Source of the DNA: Corticimicrobacter populi
GTDB lineage: Bacteria > Pseudomonadota > Gammaproteobacteria > Burkholderiales > Burkholderiaceae_B
Assembly: GCF_003123725.1 (NCBI RefSeq)
Contig: NZ_QETA01000001.1
Coordinates: 930,001 to 994,000 of the forward strand
Direction of reading: 5' to 3'
DNA length: 64,000 bases
Shown: in pieces, positions 55,323 to 64,000 of the stretch
Layout: the number at the start of each line of letters is the position of its first letter
Position numbering within the stretch: position 1 is the stretch's first letter
The notes under the pieces: model-generated
Told to the model about the DNA's origin: nothing
Database searches by the model: none
The model's input: only the letters and a program-made list of their open reading frames with translations
Made by a program: the position numbers and the translations under genes

Positions 55323-55802
55323 ATGCGACGACGCAGAAACCTGAAAGGGGTTGCGGCGGGCATGGCTTCAGCCTTCATCTCCCGTTACAACGATGTGGAC
55401 GGCTACTGGGGCATGGGTATGATCTACCGCGATCTGTCGATCCGGTGCGTACACACTTTTCGCCTGGATCTATTGACAGGACATACCCTTCCATCGTTGT
55501 CATATACCTCGATGATGGCAAAAACCTATGGGCAGCGCCTGCTGCGCATGATTGAGCGCCATGGCCTCAGCCTGTCGCAGGTCAGCGAGGCCCGCATTGA
55601 GATTCTGTTCAATACACAGCAGCCCATGGGAGCGGCCGTCACGGATAGACGCTCACATGGAGACCCATTCTCCTGTACCGCATACATCCGTGATGACCTG
55701 GGCCATCTCTGGACATTCAGCCAGCAAGGACGCTGCCGGCGACACGACCCACGCAAAGAGCAACGCAGCACACGCAGAAATACGGATTTCCATGAAGCAT
55801 GA
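55323..55802 (+). CDS. Unknown protein with NDVDGYWGMG motif
   Basis: A 159-residue, basic protein without signal peptide. The N-terminus MRRRRNLKGVAAGMASAFI is followed by SRYNDVDGYWGMGMIYRDLS, which looks like a conserved core, and later by RRSHGDPFSCTAYIRDDLG. The C-terminal 25 residues are rich in Arg (GRCRRHDPRKEQRSTRR). I cannot assign a function. The gene overlaps the DUF5071 gene downstream by 11 bases. The ATG at 55323 was taken because the arginine-rich start is conserved-looking; the frame reaches back to 55218. Confidence 0.7.
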   Translation: MRRRRNLKGVAAGMASAFISRYNDVDGYWGMGMIYRDLSIRCVHTFRLDLLTGHTLPSLSYTSMMAKTYGQRLLRMIERHGLSLSQVSEARIEILFNTQQPMGAAVTDRRSHGDPFSCTAYIRDDLGHLWTFSQQGRCRRHDPRKEQRSTRRNTDFHEA

Positions 55803-56214
55803 CGTGACATACGACGCATCAACCGACATCAGCAGGCTCGTTCCCGGCCACAAAGGGGATTTCGATGCCTGTCATCGCCTGCTTGAGGCCAGCCCGGAAC
55901 AGATCCGACGCGTATTGCCGGAATTGCTGGTGTGGCTGCAAGACATCAACTGGCCCATTGCGCCCTATATCCTGAAAGCGCTGCGCCCGCTTGACGCGGC
56001 CCTGGCTCAGCCTGTCATGGACATCCTGGCGGGCGACGACGAAATGTGGAAATACTGGATCATCAGCAACCTGCTGCCACAGGTCAGAACCGAAGTACGG
56101 CAGGCATTGCACCCGCGCATCGTTGCCATCGCGAAGCAGCCAACGCCCGGCGAAGCGGCAGACGAAGTGAATCTGGCTGCCGCCGGGCTGCTGGCACAAT
56201 GGGGATCGGATTAA
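55792..56214 (+). CDS. DUF5071-like protein
   Basis: A 140-residue cytosolic protein. [37 protein letters not shown] and [16 protein letters not shown] fit the DUF5071 family, helical-repeat-like proteins of unknown function that occur near immunity-type genes. It starts inside the last 11 bases of the previous gene. Its stop shares the palindrome TTAA with the convergent htpX stop. Confidence 0.75.
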   Translation: MKHDVTYDASTDISRLVPGHKGDFDACHRLLEASPEQIRRVLPELLVWLQDINWPIAPYILKALRPLDAALAQPVMDILAGDDEMWKYWIISNLLPQVRTEVRQALHPRIVAIAKQPTPGEAADEVNLAAAGLLAQWGSD

Positions 56215-57095
56215 CCGCGCCCGCCAGCCTGCTGCAGCGCCTGGATACGCACCGGAATCGGCGGATGGGTCGCGAACAGCGCAGCAATCGCACCACCCCC
56301 TGTAATACCTGACGCCTCGAAGGTCTTGGGCAACTCGCCGGCCGGTACTCCCCCCAGGCGAGCCAGCGCACGGATCATCGGTTCACGCGAACCCAGCAGA
56401 TGAGCTGCACCAGCATCGGCACGGAATTCACGCTGGCGCGAGAACCAGGCCACGATAATCGACGCCAGAATGCCGAAGACGATTTCACAGACGATCACGG
56501 TGGCAAAATAACCCAGCCCGCCGCCCTTGTCGTTCTTGAGCACCACGCGGTCGATGAAGTAGCCCACCACGCGGGCAAAGAACACCACGAAGGTATTGAC
56601 CACGCCCTGGATCAGCGTGAGCGTGACCATATCGCCATTGGCAATGTGGGCGACTTCGTGGCCCAGCACGGCCATCACTTCCTCTTCGGTCATGCTGTGC
56701 AGCAGGCCGGTTGAAACAGCCACCAGCGAATCGTTCTTGAAGGCACCGGTGGCAAAGGCATTCGGCTCGCCTTCGTAAATAGCCACCTCGGGACGGCCGA
56801 TGCCGGCGCGATCCGCCAGTTGATGTACGGTATCGACCAGCCAGGCTTCACGATGGTCAGCCGGGGCATTGGGATCGATCACGCGCGCGCCGGTGCTCCA
56901 CTTGGCCATGGGCTTGCTCATCAGCAGCGAGATGAACGAACCCGTAAAACCGACCACGACCGAAAACACCAGCAGTGCCTGGATGTTCAGTCCCTGGGAC
57001 GTGATGTAGCGATCCACGCCAAGCAAACGCAACGTAATGCTCAGGACGACGATCACTGCCAGGTTGGTCATGAGAAACAGGGCAATACGTTTCAT
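56211..57095 (-). CDS. htpX: Protease HtpX
   Basis: A 294-residue membrane zinc protease for quality control of membrane proteins. Start [20 protein letters not shown]; zinc motif [15 protein letters not shown]; third ligand region [18 protein letters not shown]. The C-terminal [15 protein letters not shown] is typical. The ATG at 57095 begins the first membrane segment; an in-frame start 16 codons earlier is less likely. It is divergent from the DMT permease gene. Confidence 0.96.
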   Translation of the reverse strand: MKRIALFLMTNLAVIVVLSITLRLLGVDRYITSQGLNIQALLVFSVVVGFTGSFISLLMSKPMAKWSTGARVIDPNAPADHREAWLVDTVHQLADRAGIGRPEVAIYEGEPNAFATGAFKNDSLVAVSTGLLHSMTEEEVMAVLGHEVAHIANGDMVTLTLIQGVVNTFVVFFARVVGYFIDRVVLKNDKGGGLGYFATVIVCEIVFGILASIIVAWFSRQREFRADAGAAHLLGSREPMIRALARLGGVPAGELPKTFEASGITGGGAIAALFATHPPIPVRIQALQQAGGRG

Positions 57096-57233
57096 GGGCT
57101 GGAAATCCTGCAAAGGTTCAAGGTTGAAAGGCTTTGACGCCAAAATACCCGATCAGTTCCTGGCCGGGCACACGGCAGCGGAGTATAGTCTCTTGCTCTA
57201 AGTCAATTATCATCGGACAAGGCGAATTATCCC

Positions 57234-58079
57234 ATGCAGGCGCTCTGGATGCTGCTGGCGGCAGTCATGTTTTCCCTGATGGGCCTTTTCGTCAAGCTCG
57301 CCTCGCAGCAAGACATCACGCTGGCACAGATCGTCCTGTTCCGGGGCGTGCCCTCGGTGCTGCTGATCCTGTTCTGGGCACGCTCCGCACGCCAGCGTGT
57401 CTGGCCCACCCAATGGCGTCCCCACCTCTATCGCAACCTCACCGGCGTCACCGCCATGTGGCTGGGCTTCTATGCCTTGTCGCACCTGCCGCTGGCCACT
57501 GCCACCAGCCTGAGCTATACCGCGCCACTGTTCATCGCCGGCTGGATGCTGGCACAAAGCGGGCAGCAACGCGACCCGGTCTGCATCGCCAGCGTGGCGG
57601 TCGGATTCCTGGGAGTCCTGCTGATCCTGCGTCCCAGCATCGGTGCAGATGACACGTTGCCAGCGGCATTGGGCCTGCTGGGCGGTGCCTTTTCAGCCGT
57701 CGCCTACATGCAGGTCCGCCAGTTGGGCCGAATGGGAGAACCGGAATGGCGCACCGTGCTGCTGTTCTCGCTCACCGTCAGTTTCAGCAGTCTGCTGGGC
57801 CTCTATACGCTGGGCTGGCATCCGCTTGATCTGCAGGGCTGGCTGACCCTGATCGGTCTGGGCATCACCGGCATGCTCGGCCAGCTTTCCATGACGCGGG
57901 CGTTCGGCCTGGGATCTGCCCTGCTGTCAGCTGCGCTGCAGTACAGTACCATCATATTTGCAGTCATACTCGGCATTTTCTTTTTCGATACCTATCCGGA
58001 CACGCTGGCCTGGATCGGCATGGCCGGCATTGTCCTGGCCGGCCTGCTCTCGGTATGGCGCACCGTGACCCATCACTGA
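57234..58079 (+). CDS. EamA/DMT-family membrane transporter
   Basis: A 281-residue protein with ten predicted membrane segments in two EamA repeats (MFSLMGLFVKLASQQDITLA; SLSYTAPLFIAGWMLA; second repeat LPAALGLLGGAFSAVAYMQV, ALQYSTIIFAVILGIFFFD). The substrate is unknown; family members export metabolites or drugs. It starts 138 bases from htpX in the opposite direction. sseA follows 16 bases later on the same strand. Confidence 0.88.
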   Translation: MQALWMLLAAVMFSLMGLFVKLASQQDITLAQIVLFRGVPSVLLILFWARSARQRVWPTQWRPHLYRNLTGVTAMWLGFYALSHLPLATATSLSYTAPLFIAGWMLAQSGQQRDPVCIASVAVGFLGVLLILRPSIGADDTLPAALGLLGGAFSAVAYMQVRQLGRMGEPEWRTVLLFSLTVSFSSLLGLYTLGWHPLDLQGWLTLIGLGITGMLGQLSMTRAFGLGSALLSAALQYSTIIFAVILGIFFFDTYPDTLAWIGMAGIVLAGLLSVWRTVTHH

Positions 58080-58095
58080 CAATTTTGGAGACACC

Positions 58096-58962
58096 ATGCC
58101 CAACTACACCACGCTCGTGACGCCCGAAGCGCTCAAGGCACTGCTGGCCAGCGATCCTGCGGGCATCCGCATTTTCGATGCCCGTCACGACCTTGGCGAC
58201 CACGAGGCGGGACGACGAGCCTACAACACCGGGCATATCCCCGGTGCCCTGTTTCTCGACCATGAAACCGATCTGTGCAGCCCCCGCACCGGACGCAATG
58301 GTCGCCATCCACTGCCTGACCGCGCTGCATTCGCAGCACTGATCCAGGCCCAGGGCGTCGGCCCGCAGACCCAGGTCATCATCTACGATGCCAGCAGCGG
58401 CCCGTTTGCCGCCCATCTGTGGTGGATGCTGCGCTGGATCGGCCATGCCAACGTCGCCGTGCTGGATGGTGGCTGGCAGGCCTGGCGTTCCGCCGGCTAT
58501 GCGGTCGAAACCCAGTCACAGCCCCTGGCCGCCGCTGGCGCTCATCCCAAGGATCTGCCTGCCTCGCTGGTCGGCACGGTCGATGCCGCAGCCGTACAGG
58601 CCAATATTCCACTGCAACGCTTTACCATCCTGGATGCCCGAGCAGGCAACCGCTACCGCGGTGAAGTCGAACCCATGGATCCGGTCGCCGGTCACATCCC
58701 TGGCGCGCTCAACCGTCCTAACAGCGAAAACCAGGCCGCCGACGGGCGCTTCAAGCCGGCAACCACCCTGCGAGCCGAGTTCGAATCGGTACTGGGCGAA
58801 CGCAATCCCGGTGACATCGTGCACCAGTGCGGCTCCGGCATCACGGCATGCCACAATCTCCTGGCCATGGAAATCGCCGGCCTGACTGGCAGCCGGCTGT
58901 ATCCTGGCTCGTGGAGCGAATGGTGCAGCGACCCGGTTCGACCTGTTGCTACGGGTGCATGA
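58096..58962 (+). CDS. sseA: 3-mercaptopyruvate/thiosulfate sulfurtransferase
   Basis: A 288-residue protein with two rhodanese domains. The inactive first domain contains LGDHEAGRRAYNTGHIPGA; the second has the active cysteine in HQCGSGITACHNL, of the CG(S/T)G(V/I)T(A/S) type of mercaptopyruvate sulfurtransferases. It transfers sulfur to acceptors such as cyanide or thiols in the cytosol. SD TTGGAGACA. Convergent with polA. Confidence 0.92.
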   Translation: MPNYTTLVTPEALKALLASDPAGIRIFDARHDLGDHEAGRRAYNTGHIPGALFLDHETDLCSPRTGRNGRHPLPDRAAFAALIQAQGVGPQTQVIIYDASSGPFAAHLWWMLRWIGHANVAVLDGGWQAWRSAGYAVETQSQPLAAAGAHPKDLPASLVGTVDAAAVQANIPLQRFTILDARAGNRYRGEVEPMDPVAGHIPGALNRPNSENQAADGRFKPATTLRAEFESVLGERNPGDIVHQCGSGITACHNLLAMEIAGLTGSRLYPGSWSEWCSDPVRPVATGA

Positions 58963-58986
58963 CAATCGCAGGCCACCTTCTGCAAA

Positions 58987-61707
58987 TCAGTGTGCCTGCT
59001 CCCAGTTGTCACCCTCGCCCACCTCGGCGACCAGGGGCACCTTGAGCTCGGCAACCTCGCACATCAGCGCGGGCAAGGCATCGCGCAAGGTCTTGACCTC
59101 AGATAGCGGGACATCGAACACCAGTTCATCATGCACCTGCATGATCATGCGCGTGGCCAGCTTTTCTTGCTCCAGCCAGCGTTCGACCCGCACCATCGCC
59201 TTCTTGATCAGGTCGGCAGCAGTGCCCTGCATGGGGGCGTTGATAGCGGCCCGCTCGGCAGCCTGCCGGCGTGGCCCGCTGCCGCCCCGGATTTCCGGCA
59301 GCCACAGACGCCGGCCAAACACCGTCTCGACGTAGCCCAGCTCGCGTGCCGCGAGACGAGTTTCATCCATGTAGCGTGCCACGCCCGGATAGCGCATGAA
59401 ATAGCGGTCGATATAGGATTGCGCAGCATCGCGGGTGATCCCCAGATTCGATGCCAGCCCGAAGGCTCCCATGCCGTAGATCAGGCCAAAATTGATGGCC
59501 TTGGCGGCGCGGCGCTGCTCGGAGGTGACTGCATTCATCTCCACCCCGAACACTTCGGAAGCCGTGGCCCGGTGGATGTCTGCGCCGGCGGCAAAGGCTT
59601 TCTGGAGGTTTTCGTCATCCGAGACATGCGCCATGACCCGCAGTTCGATCTGTGAGTAATCGGCGGACACGATGCGACCACCATCCGTTGCAACAAAAGC
59701 CGCCCGCACGCGGCGGCCCGCCTCTGTACGAACGGGAATGTTCTGCAGGTTAGGGTCCGACGAAGCCAGCCGCCCCGTGATCACGGCAGCCTGGGCGTAG
59801 CGGGTATGCACCCGGCCCGTGGCAGGCTCGATCATGCGCGGCAGCTTGTCGGTATAGGTGGACTTGAGCTTGGAGAGGCCACGATAGTCGAGCAATGCCT
59901 TGGGCAGCGGATAGTCCTGGGCCAGTCGCGTCAACACTTCCTCGTCGGTCGAAGGCGCACCGCCGGCTGTCTTGCGCACGACCGGCAAGCCCATGCGACC
60001 GAACAGGATCTCTCCGAGTTGCTTGGGAGAATTCAGATTGAACGGCTGGCCGGCCAGTTCGTAGGCGCGCTGCTCGATCTGCAACATTTCCTGGCCCAGC
60101 GCATGACTCTGGTGTGCCAGTTCGTCGGCATCAATGCGTACGCCATTGCGTTCGATCGCCACCAGCACCGGCGACACCTCTATCTCCAGGCGATAGGTCG
60201 CCAGCAGGCCGGCTTCCGCCTCGACCCTGGGATACAGCACCTGATGCAATTGCAGTGTGAAATCGGCATCTTCGCTGGCGTAATGGGCAGCCTGGTCGAT
60301 ATCGACTTCGTCGAAGCCGATCTGCTTGGCCCCCTTGCCGCACAGTTGTTCGTACGTCACACCCTCGCGCCCCAGCCAGCGCCGGGCCAGGTCGGTCATG
60401 CCGACACCACGGTGCGACTCCAGCACATAGGCCTGCAGCATCGTATCGTGCTCCACACCTCCCAGCGCAATACCTTCATTGGCAAACACATGGGTATCGT
60501 ACTTGGCATGGTGCAGCACTTTGGGCGCAGCGGACGCCAGCCAGGGCCCCAGGCGGGCCAGGACTTCATCCCTGGGCAATTGCTCGACGGCATCCGGCCC
60601 CCTGTGTGCCAGCGGGATATAGCAGGCACGGCCCGGTGCGACCGCCAGTGAAATACCGACCAGACGAGCCTGCATTTCATTGAGAGACGTCGTCTCGGTA
60701 TCCAGCGCCACCAGTTCGGCCTGAGCCAGCAAATCTTGCCAGCGCTCGAAATCCGCCCATGTCAGGATGGTGTCGTAATTGACTTCGACCGGGCCGGCCT
60801 GCTGGACCTCTGCAGCAATCCGCGCATCGCCTTCGGGAATGCGACCGGCATCGCCACTCAATTCACGCAACCAGCTCCGAAAACCATAGCGCTCATAAAG
60901 GTCGAGCAGCGTATCCTGATCTGCTTCCCGCATGATAAGTGCATCCCAGTCAGCGGCATGCGCATCCAGGTCGCAATCGGTCTTGACCGTCAGCAGTTGC
61001 CGGGTCAGATTGAAATTGGGAATGGCGTCGCGCAGATTCTGCCCTGCCACACCCTTGATCTGCTCCGCCACCTCAATCAGTTTTTCGATGGAGCCATGCT
61101 CCGACAGCCACTTGACCGCTGTCTTGGGGCCGACCTTGGTCACGCCTGGTACATTGTCGACCGTATCCCCGATCAGCATCAGGTAATCGACGATACGCTC
61201 GGGTGGCACACCGAACTTGGCCAGCACACCGGCAGGGTCCAGGCTCTCGCCGCTCATGGTGTTGACCAGCGTAGTGTGCGCATCGGCAAGTTGGGCCAGA
61301 TCCTTGTCGCCGGTGGATATGATGGTCTGCATGCCGGCGGCCGCAGCCCGTACCGACAAGGTTCCGATCACGTCATCGGCCTCTACACCCTCGACCGCCA
61401 GCACGGGCCAGCCCAACGCTCTGACCGCCTGGTGAATCGGCTCGATCTGTCGTGCCAGATCTTCCGGCATGGAAGGACGCTGCGCCTTGTATTCGGGATA
61501 CAGGTCATCACGAAAGGTCTTGCCCCGTGCATCGAACACGCAGGCGGCATACTTTGCCTTGTGATCCTGCGTCAGCTTGCGTAGCATATTGACTACACCA
61601 TACAGTGCACCGGTCGGTTCGCCCTGAGCATTACGCAGATCCGGCATGGCATGATAGGCGCGGTACAGATAACTAGAACCGTCCACCAACAACAAGGTTT
61701 GACTCAT
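58987..61707 (-). CDS. polA: DNA polymerase I
   Basis: A 906-residue three-domain repair polymerase. 5'-3' exonuclease: LLLVDGSSYLYRAYHAMPDL and VEADDVIGTL. The 3'-5' proofreading domain has its motif DTETTSLNEM and YASEDADFTL, so it looks active. Polymerase motifs: DYSQIELRVMAH, RRAAKAINFGLIYGMGAF and QVHDELVFD. The start codon lies only 2 bases from that of the divergent LOG-family gene. Confidence 0.97.
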   Translation of the reverse strand: MSQTLLLVDGSSYLYRAYHAMPDLRNAQGEPTGALYGVVNMLRKLTQDHKAKYAACVFDARGKTFRDDLYPEYKAQRPSMPEDLARQIEPIHQAVRALGWPVLAVEGVEADDVIGTLSVRAAAAGMQTIISTGDKDLAQLADAHTTLVNTMSGESLDPAGVLAKFGVPPERIVDYLMLIGDTVDNVPGVTKVGPKTAVKWLSEHGSIEKLIEVAEQIKGVAGQNLRDAIPNFNLTRQLLTVKTDCDLDAHAADWDALIMREADQDTLLDLYERYGFRSWLRELSGDAGRIPEGDARIAAEVQQAGPVEVNYDTILTWADFERWQDLLAQAELVALDTETTSLNEMQARLVGISLAVAPGRACYIPLAHRGPDAVEQLPRDEVLARLGPWLASAAPKVLHHAKYDTHVFANEGIALGGVEHDTMLQAYVLESHRGVGMTDLARRWLGREGVTYEQLCGKGAKQIGFDEVDIDQAAHYASEDADFTLQLHQVLYPRVEAEAGLLATYRLEIEVSPVLVAIERNGVRIDADELAHQSHALGQEMLQIEQRAYELAGQPFNLNSPKQLGEILFGRMGLPVVRKTAGGAPSTDEEVLTRLAQDYPLPKALLDYRGLSKLKSTYTDKLPRMIEPATGRVHTRYAQAAVITGRLASSDPNLQNIPVRTEAGRRVRAAFVATDGGRIVSADYSQIELRVMAHVSDDENLQKAFAAGADIHRATASEVFGVEMNAVTSEQRRAAKAINFGLIYGMGAFGLASNLGITRDAAQSYIDRYFMRYPGVARYMDETRLAARELGYVETVFGRRLWLPEIRGGSGPRRQAAERAAINAPMQGTAADLIKKAMVRVERWLEQEKLATRMIMQVHDELVFDVPLSEVKTLRDALPALMCEVAELKVPLVAEVGEGDNWEQAH

Positions 61708-61709
61708 AG

Positions 61710-62384
61710 ATGACCCAGAATAAGTTACACGCCGACTGGCAGATAGACAGAATTATGTCAGAGATCCAGCAGGCGTCAGACGCACTCGCCCATATCGGGC
61801 AGGCGGTCAGCATTTTCGGCAGTGCGCGCATCCGCCAGGACTCGCCCTGGTACGCACAGACCCAGGATATCGCCGGTAGGCTTGCGACAGCAGGGATCGC
61901 AGTGATCGCCGGCGGCGGCCCCGGCCTGATGGAAGCAGCCAACAAGGGAGCCCATGAACAGGGCGGCACCAGCATTGGTCTGAACATCAGCCTGCCGCAC
62001 GAGCCGACCAATAATCCCTACCAGACACTCAGCCTGCCATTCGAATATTTCGTCTCGCGCAAGGCCGCCTTCTTCATGCACAGCATCGGCTACATTGCCA
62101 TGCCCGGCGGCTTCGGCACGCTTGACGAACTGTTCGAAGCCATGACCCTGATCCAGACCGGCAAACTACCGGCAGCACCCATCATGCTGGTCGGCAGCAG
62201 CTACTGGAACGGCCTGATCGACTGGTTGCGCGAACAACTGCAGACACGGGCGCTGATCGGCCCCAACGATCTCGGGCTGCTTGAAATCGAGGACGACACC
62301 GACCGTGTCGTCGAACGCATCATCCAGTTCGCCGGCTGCATCACGCAGGACGCAGGCTCTCGCGAGAGCTGCATCCTGCCCTGA
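61710..62384 (+). CDS. LOG-family protein (TIGR00730)
   Basis: A 224-residue protein with the motifs GGGPGLMEAANKGA and PGGFGTLDELFEAMTLIQTG of the Lonely-Guy family, which releases cytokinin-like bases from nucleotides or acts as a nucleotide monophosphate phosphoribohydrolase. The start at 61710 (MTQNKLHADWQIDRIMSE) is supported because the long LOG type has a similar WxxxRIMSE segment; a start at 61755 would drop it. It is divergent from polA and convergent with the ABC-F gene. Confidence 0.9.
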   Translation: MTQNKLHADWQIDRIMSEIQQASDALAHIGQAVSIFGSARIRQDSPWYAQTQDIAGRLATAGIAVIAGGGPGLMEAANKGAHEQGGTSIGLNISLPHEPTNNPYQTLSLPFEYFVSRKAAFFMHSIGYIAMPGGFGTLDELFEAMTLIQTGKLPAAPIMLVGSSYWNGLIDWLREQLQTRALIGPNDLGLLEIEDDTDRVVERIIQFAGCITQDAGSRESCILP

Positions 62385-62390
62385 CCGATT

Positions 62391-63989
62391 TCAGTCGATC
62401 CCGCGCGACGTCAGGTATTCGTCGTAGGTGCCGCGGTAATCGACCACTTCGCCACCGGGCATGATCTCGATGACCCGGCTGGCCAGCCCCGACACGAACT
62501 CACGATCGTGTGAGACGAAGAGCAGTGTGCCCTGGAATTTTTCCAGGGCGAACTGCAGCGACTCGATGGATTCCATGTCCAGGTGATTGGTCGGCTCATC
62601 AAGCACCAGCACGTTGTGGCGACCCAGCATTAGGCGACCGAAAGTCATGCGGTTCTTCTCGCCACCGGAGAGCACATTGACCTGCTTGACGATATCATCG
62701 GCCGAGAACAGCAAGCGTCCCAGGCTGGCACGCACGGCCTGGTCGTCGTCTCCGGGTTGGCGATAGTCTTCCATCCAGTCGAACAGGCTGACCTGGCGCT
62801 GGAACTGATCCGAGACATCTTGCGCCATATAGCCGCGATCGGCATTTTCCGACCACTTGACCGTGCCCGTATCGGGTGCAAGCTCTTCTGCCAGCAAGCG
62901 CAGCAGCGTGGTCTTGCCGACGCCATTGGCACCGATGATGGCAATCTTCTCGCCCGCCTCGATCATGGCCGAGAACGGCCGGATAACGGGCTGGTCATAC
63001 GATTTGGAGATATTCTCGACTGTCACGGCCAGCCGGTGCATGGGCTTGTTCTGCTCGAAACGAATGAACGGATTCTGGCGCGAGGACGGTTTGACCTCGA
63101 TGGTTTCAGCCTTGATCCTATCGATTTGCTTCAGACGAGAAGTCGCCTGGCGCGACTTGGACTTGTTGGCCGCAAAGCGACGCACGAAATCCTGCAGCTC
63201 TGCGACACGTTCCTTGGCCTTGGCATTGTTGGCACTGATCCGTTCACGCGCCTGCGTCGACGCCAGCATGTAATCGTCGTAGGTGCCCGGATAGATGCGC
63301 AGCTCACCATAGTCCAGGTCGGCCATATGGGTGCAGACCTGATTCAGGAAGTGGCGATCATGGCTGATGATGATCATGGTGGACTGGTAGCCGTTGAGCA
63401 CATCCTCCAGCCAGCGAATCGTATTGATATCCAGGTTGTTGGTCGGCTCGTCGAGCAGCAGCACATCGGGATTGGAGAACAGCGCCTGCGCCAGCAGCAC
63501 CCGCAGCTTCCAGCCCGGCGCGATCTCGCGCATGGGCAACTGATGCTGATCCACCGGAAACTCCAGGCCGAGCAGCAATTCGCCCGCCCTGGCTTCGGCG
63601 GTATAACCGTCGTACTCGGCGAATTTCGCCTCCAGTTCGGCGGCACGCATGTAATCATCTTCCGACGCCTCGGGATCGGCATAGATGGCATCGCGTTCAG
63701 ACATGGCCTGCCACATTTCGGTGTGGCCCATCAGTACCACGTCGAGCACGCGCACGTCTTCAAAGGCGAACTGGTCCTGGCGCAGCTTGCCCAGGCGCAC
63801 GCCCGGATCAAGCGAGACGTTGCCGGCGCTGGGCTCGAGGTCTCCGCCGATGATCTTCATCAGGGTCGATTTGCCCGAGCCGTTGGCACCGATCAGGCCA
63901 TAGCGGTTGCCATCGCCGAACTTGGCGTTGACGTTCTCAAAAAGCGGCTTGGGGCCGAACTGTATCGATAGATTGGCGGTGGAGATCAC
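62391..63989 (-). CDS. ybiT: ABC-F family ATPase, YbiT-like
   Basis: A 532-residue soluble protein with two ATPase domains and no membrane part. First Walker [15 protein letters not shown]; second: [14 protein letters not shown]. Signature motifs and Walker B with [11 protein letters not shown] and [10 protein letters not shown]; linker containing [17 protein letters not shown]. It matches YbiT of E. coli almost along its length ([20 protein letters not shown]). Such proteins act on the ribosome. It starts with GTG, 11 bases before the right edge, so the upstream SD region is cut off. Confidence 0.93.
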   Translation of the reverse strand: MISTANLSIQFGPKPLFENVNAKFGDGNRYGLIGANGSGKSTLMKIIGGDLEPSAGNVSLDPGVRLGKLRQDQFAFEDVRVLDVVLMGHTEMWQAMSERDAIYADPEASEDDYMRAAELEAKFAEYDGYTAEARAGELLLGLEFPVDQHQLPMREIAPGWKLRVLLAQALFSNPDVLLLDEPTNNLDINTIRWLEDVLNGYQSTMIIISHDRHFLNQVCTHMADLDYGELRIYPGTYDDYMLASTQARERISANNAKAKERVAELQDFVRRFAANKSKSRQATSRLKQIDRIKAETIEVKPSSRQNPFIRFEQNKPMHRLAVTVENISKSYDQPVIRPFSAMIEAGEKIAIIGANGVGKTTLLRLLAEELAPDTGTVKWSENADRGYMAQDVSDQFQRQVSLFDWMEDYRQPGDDDQAVRASLGRLLFSADDIVKQVNVLSGGEKNRMTFGRLMLGRHNVLVLDEPTNHLDMESIESLQFALEKFQGTLLFVSHDREFVSGLASRVIEIMPGGEVVDYRGTYDEYLTSRGID

Positions 63990-64000
63990 TATGCAGGAAT

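Overview
The window is one contiguous, GC-rich, gene-dense stretch of a bacterial chromosome. The gene set and order point to a betaproteobacterium of the order Burkholderiales, probably Alcaligenaceae/Bordetella-like. The clues are rpsF-priB-rpsR-rplI, xseB-ispA-dxs facing a Rieske oxygenase, hpnCDE, potFGHI, hom-thrC, and protein sequences of that style. The family placement is inference. I see no insertion sequence, prophage, integron or CRISPR array. Most of the window is ordinary housekeeping DNA with a few accessory pockets.

Layout. 1-364: start of an adenine/adenosine deaminase gene running off the left edge. 455-4500: a Fec-type iron-signalling cassette (ECF sigma, FecR-like regulator, TonB-dependent receptor) with a Fur-like box, next to an orphan coiled-coil protein. 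5533-7687: SDR dehydrogenase, YpfJ-like zinc peptidase and a YkgJ-type cysteine-cluster protein. 7764-11575: copper and c-type cytochrome cassette (DUF2946, SCO, PCu(A)C, two cytochromes c, second SCO, membrane protein). 11551-16347: PAS-GGDEF-EAL protein, PagL-like lipid A deacylase and a chemoreceptor. 16540-16724: two tandem tRNA-Asn genes. 16781-23955, reading leftwards: potFGHI, an Spx/ArsC-like protein, rmuC, rpiA and phoU. 24044-27715: a Kdo kinase, a truncated haemoglobin and a large FtsX-type permease. 27830-30642: a TRAP transporter. 30740-34881: a second Fec-type cassette. 34951-45385: radA, hpnCDE (squalene synthesis), thrC-hom, an Mth938-like protein, a peroxiredoxin and a PIN-PhoH ATPase. 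45539-49368: dnaB, a degenerate kinase-like protein and the rpsF operon. 49547-53622: folE2, dxs, ispA and xseB. 53817-56214: a Rieske oxygenase with an unusual insertion, followed by three small unknown proteins. 56211-63989: htpX, a DMT permease, sseA, polA, a LOG-family protein and a YbiT-type ABC-F protein.

How the genes fit together. Two complete sigma/anti-sigma/receptor sets imply TonB-dependent siderophore uptake under surface signalling and Fur. dxs and ispA make farnesyl diphosphate, the substrate of hpnCDE; no squalene-hopene cyclase gene is in the window. The copper cassette looks like a set for periplasmic copper delivery and electron transfer to an oxidase or reductase encoded elsewhere. 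Several neighbours overlap by 1-40 bases, suggesting translational coupling (potGHI, hpnCD, hom-thrC, xseB-ispA-dxs, the cytochrome cassette).

The parts least explained by known biology are the three-gene unknown cassette at 54959-56214, the copper/cytochrome cassette with a perfect 19-bp hairpin inside a cytochrome signal-peptide coding region, the coiled-coil orphan at 4549-5418, the Rieske oxygenase insertion, and a 21-bp tandem duplication that doubles the start codon of hom. All function calls come from reading motifs by eye; no database search was run.
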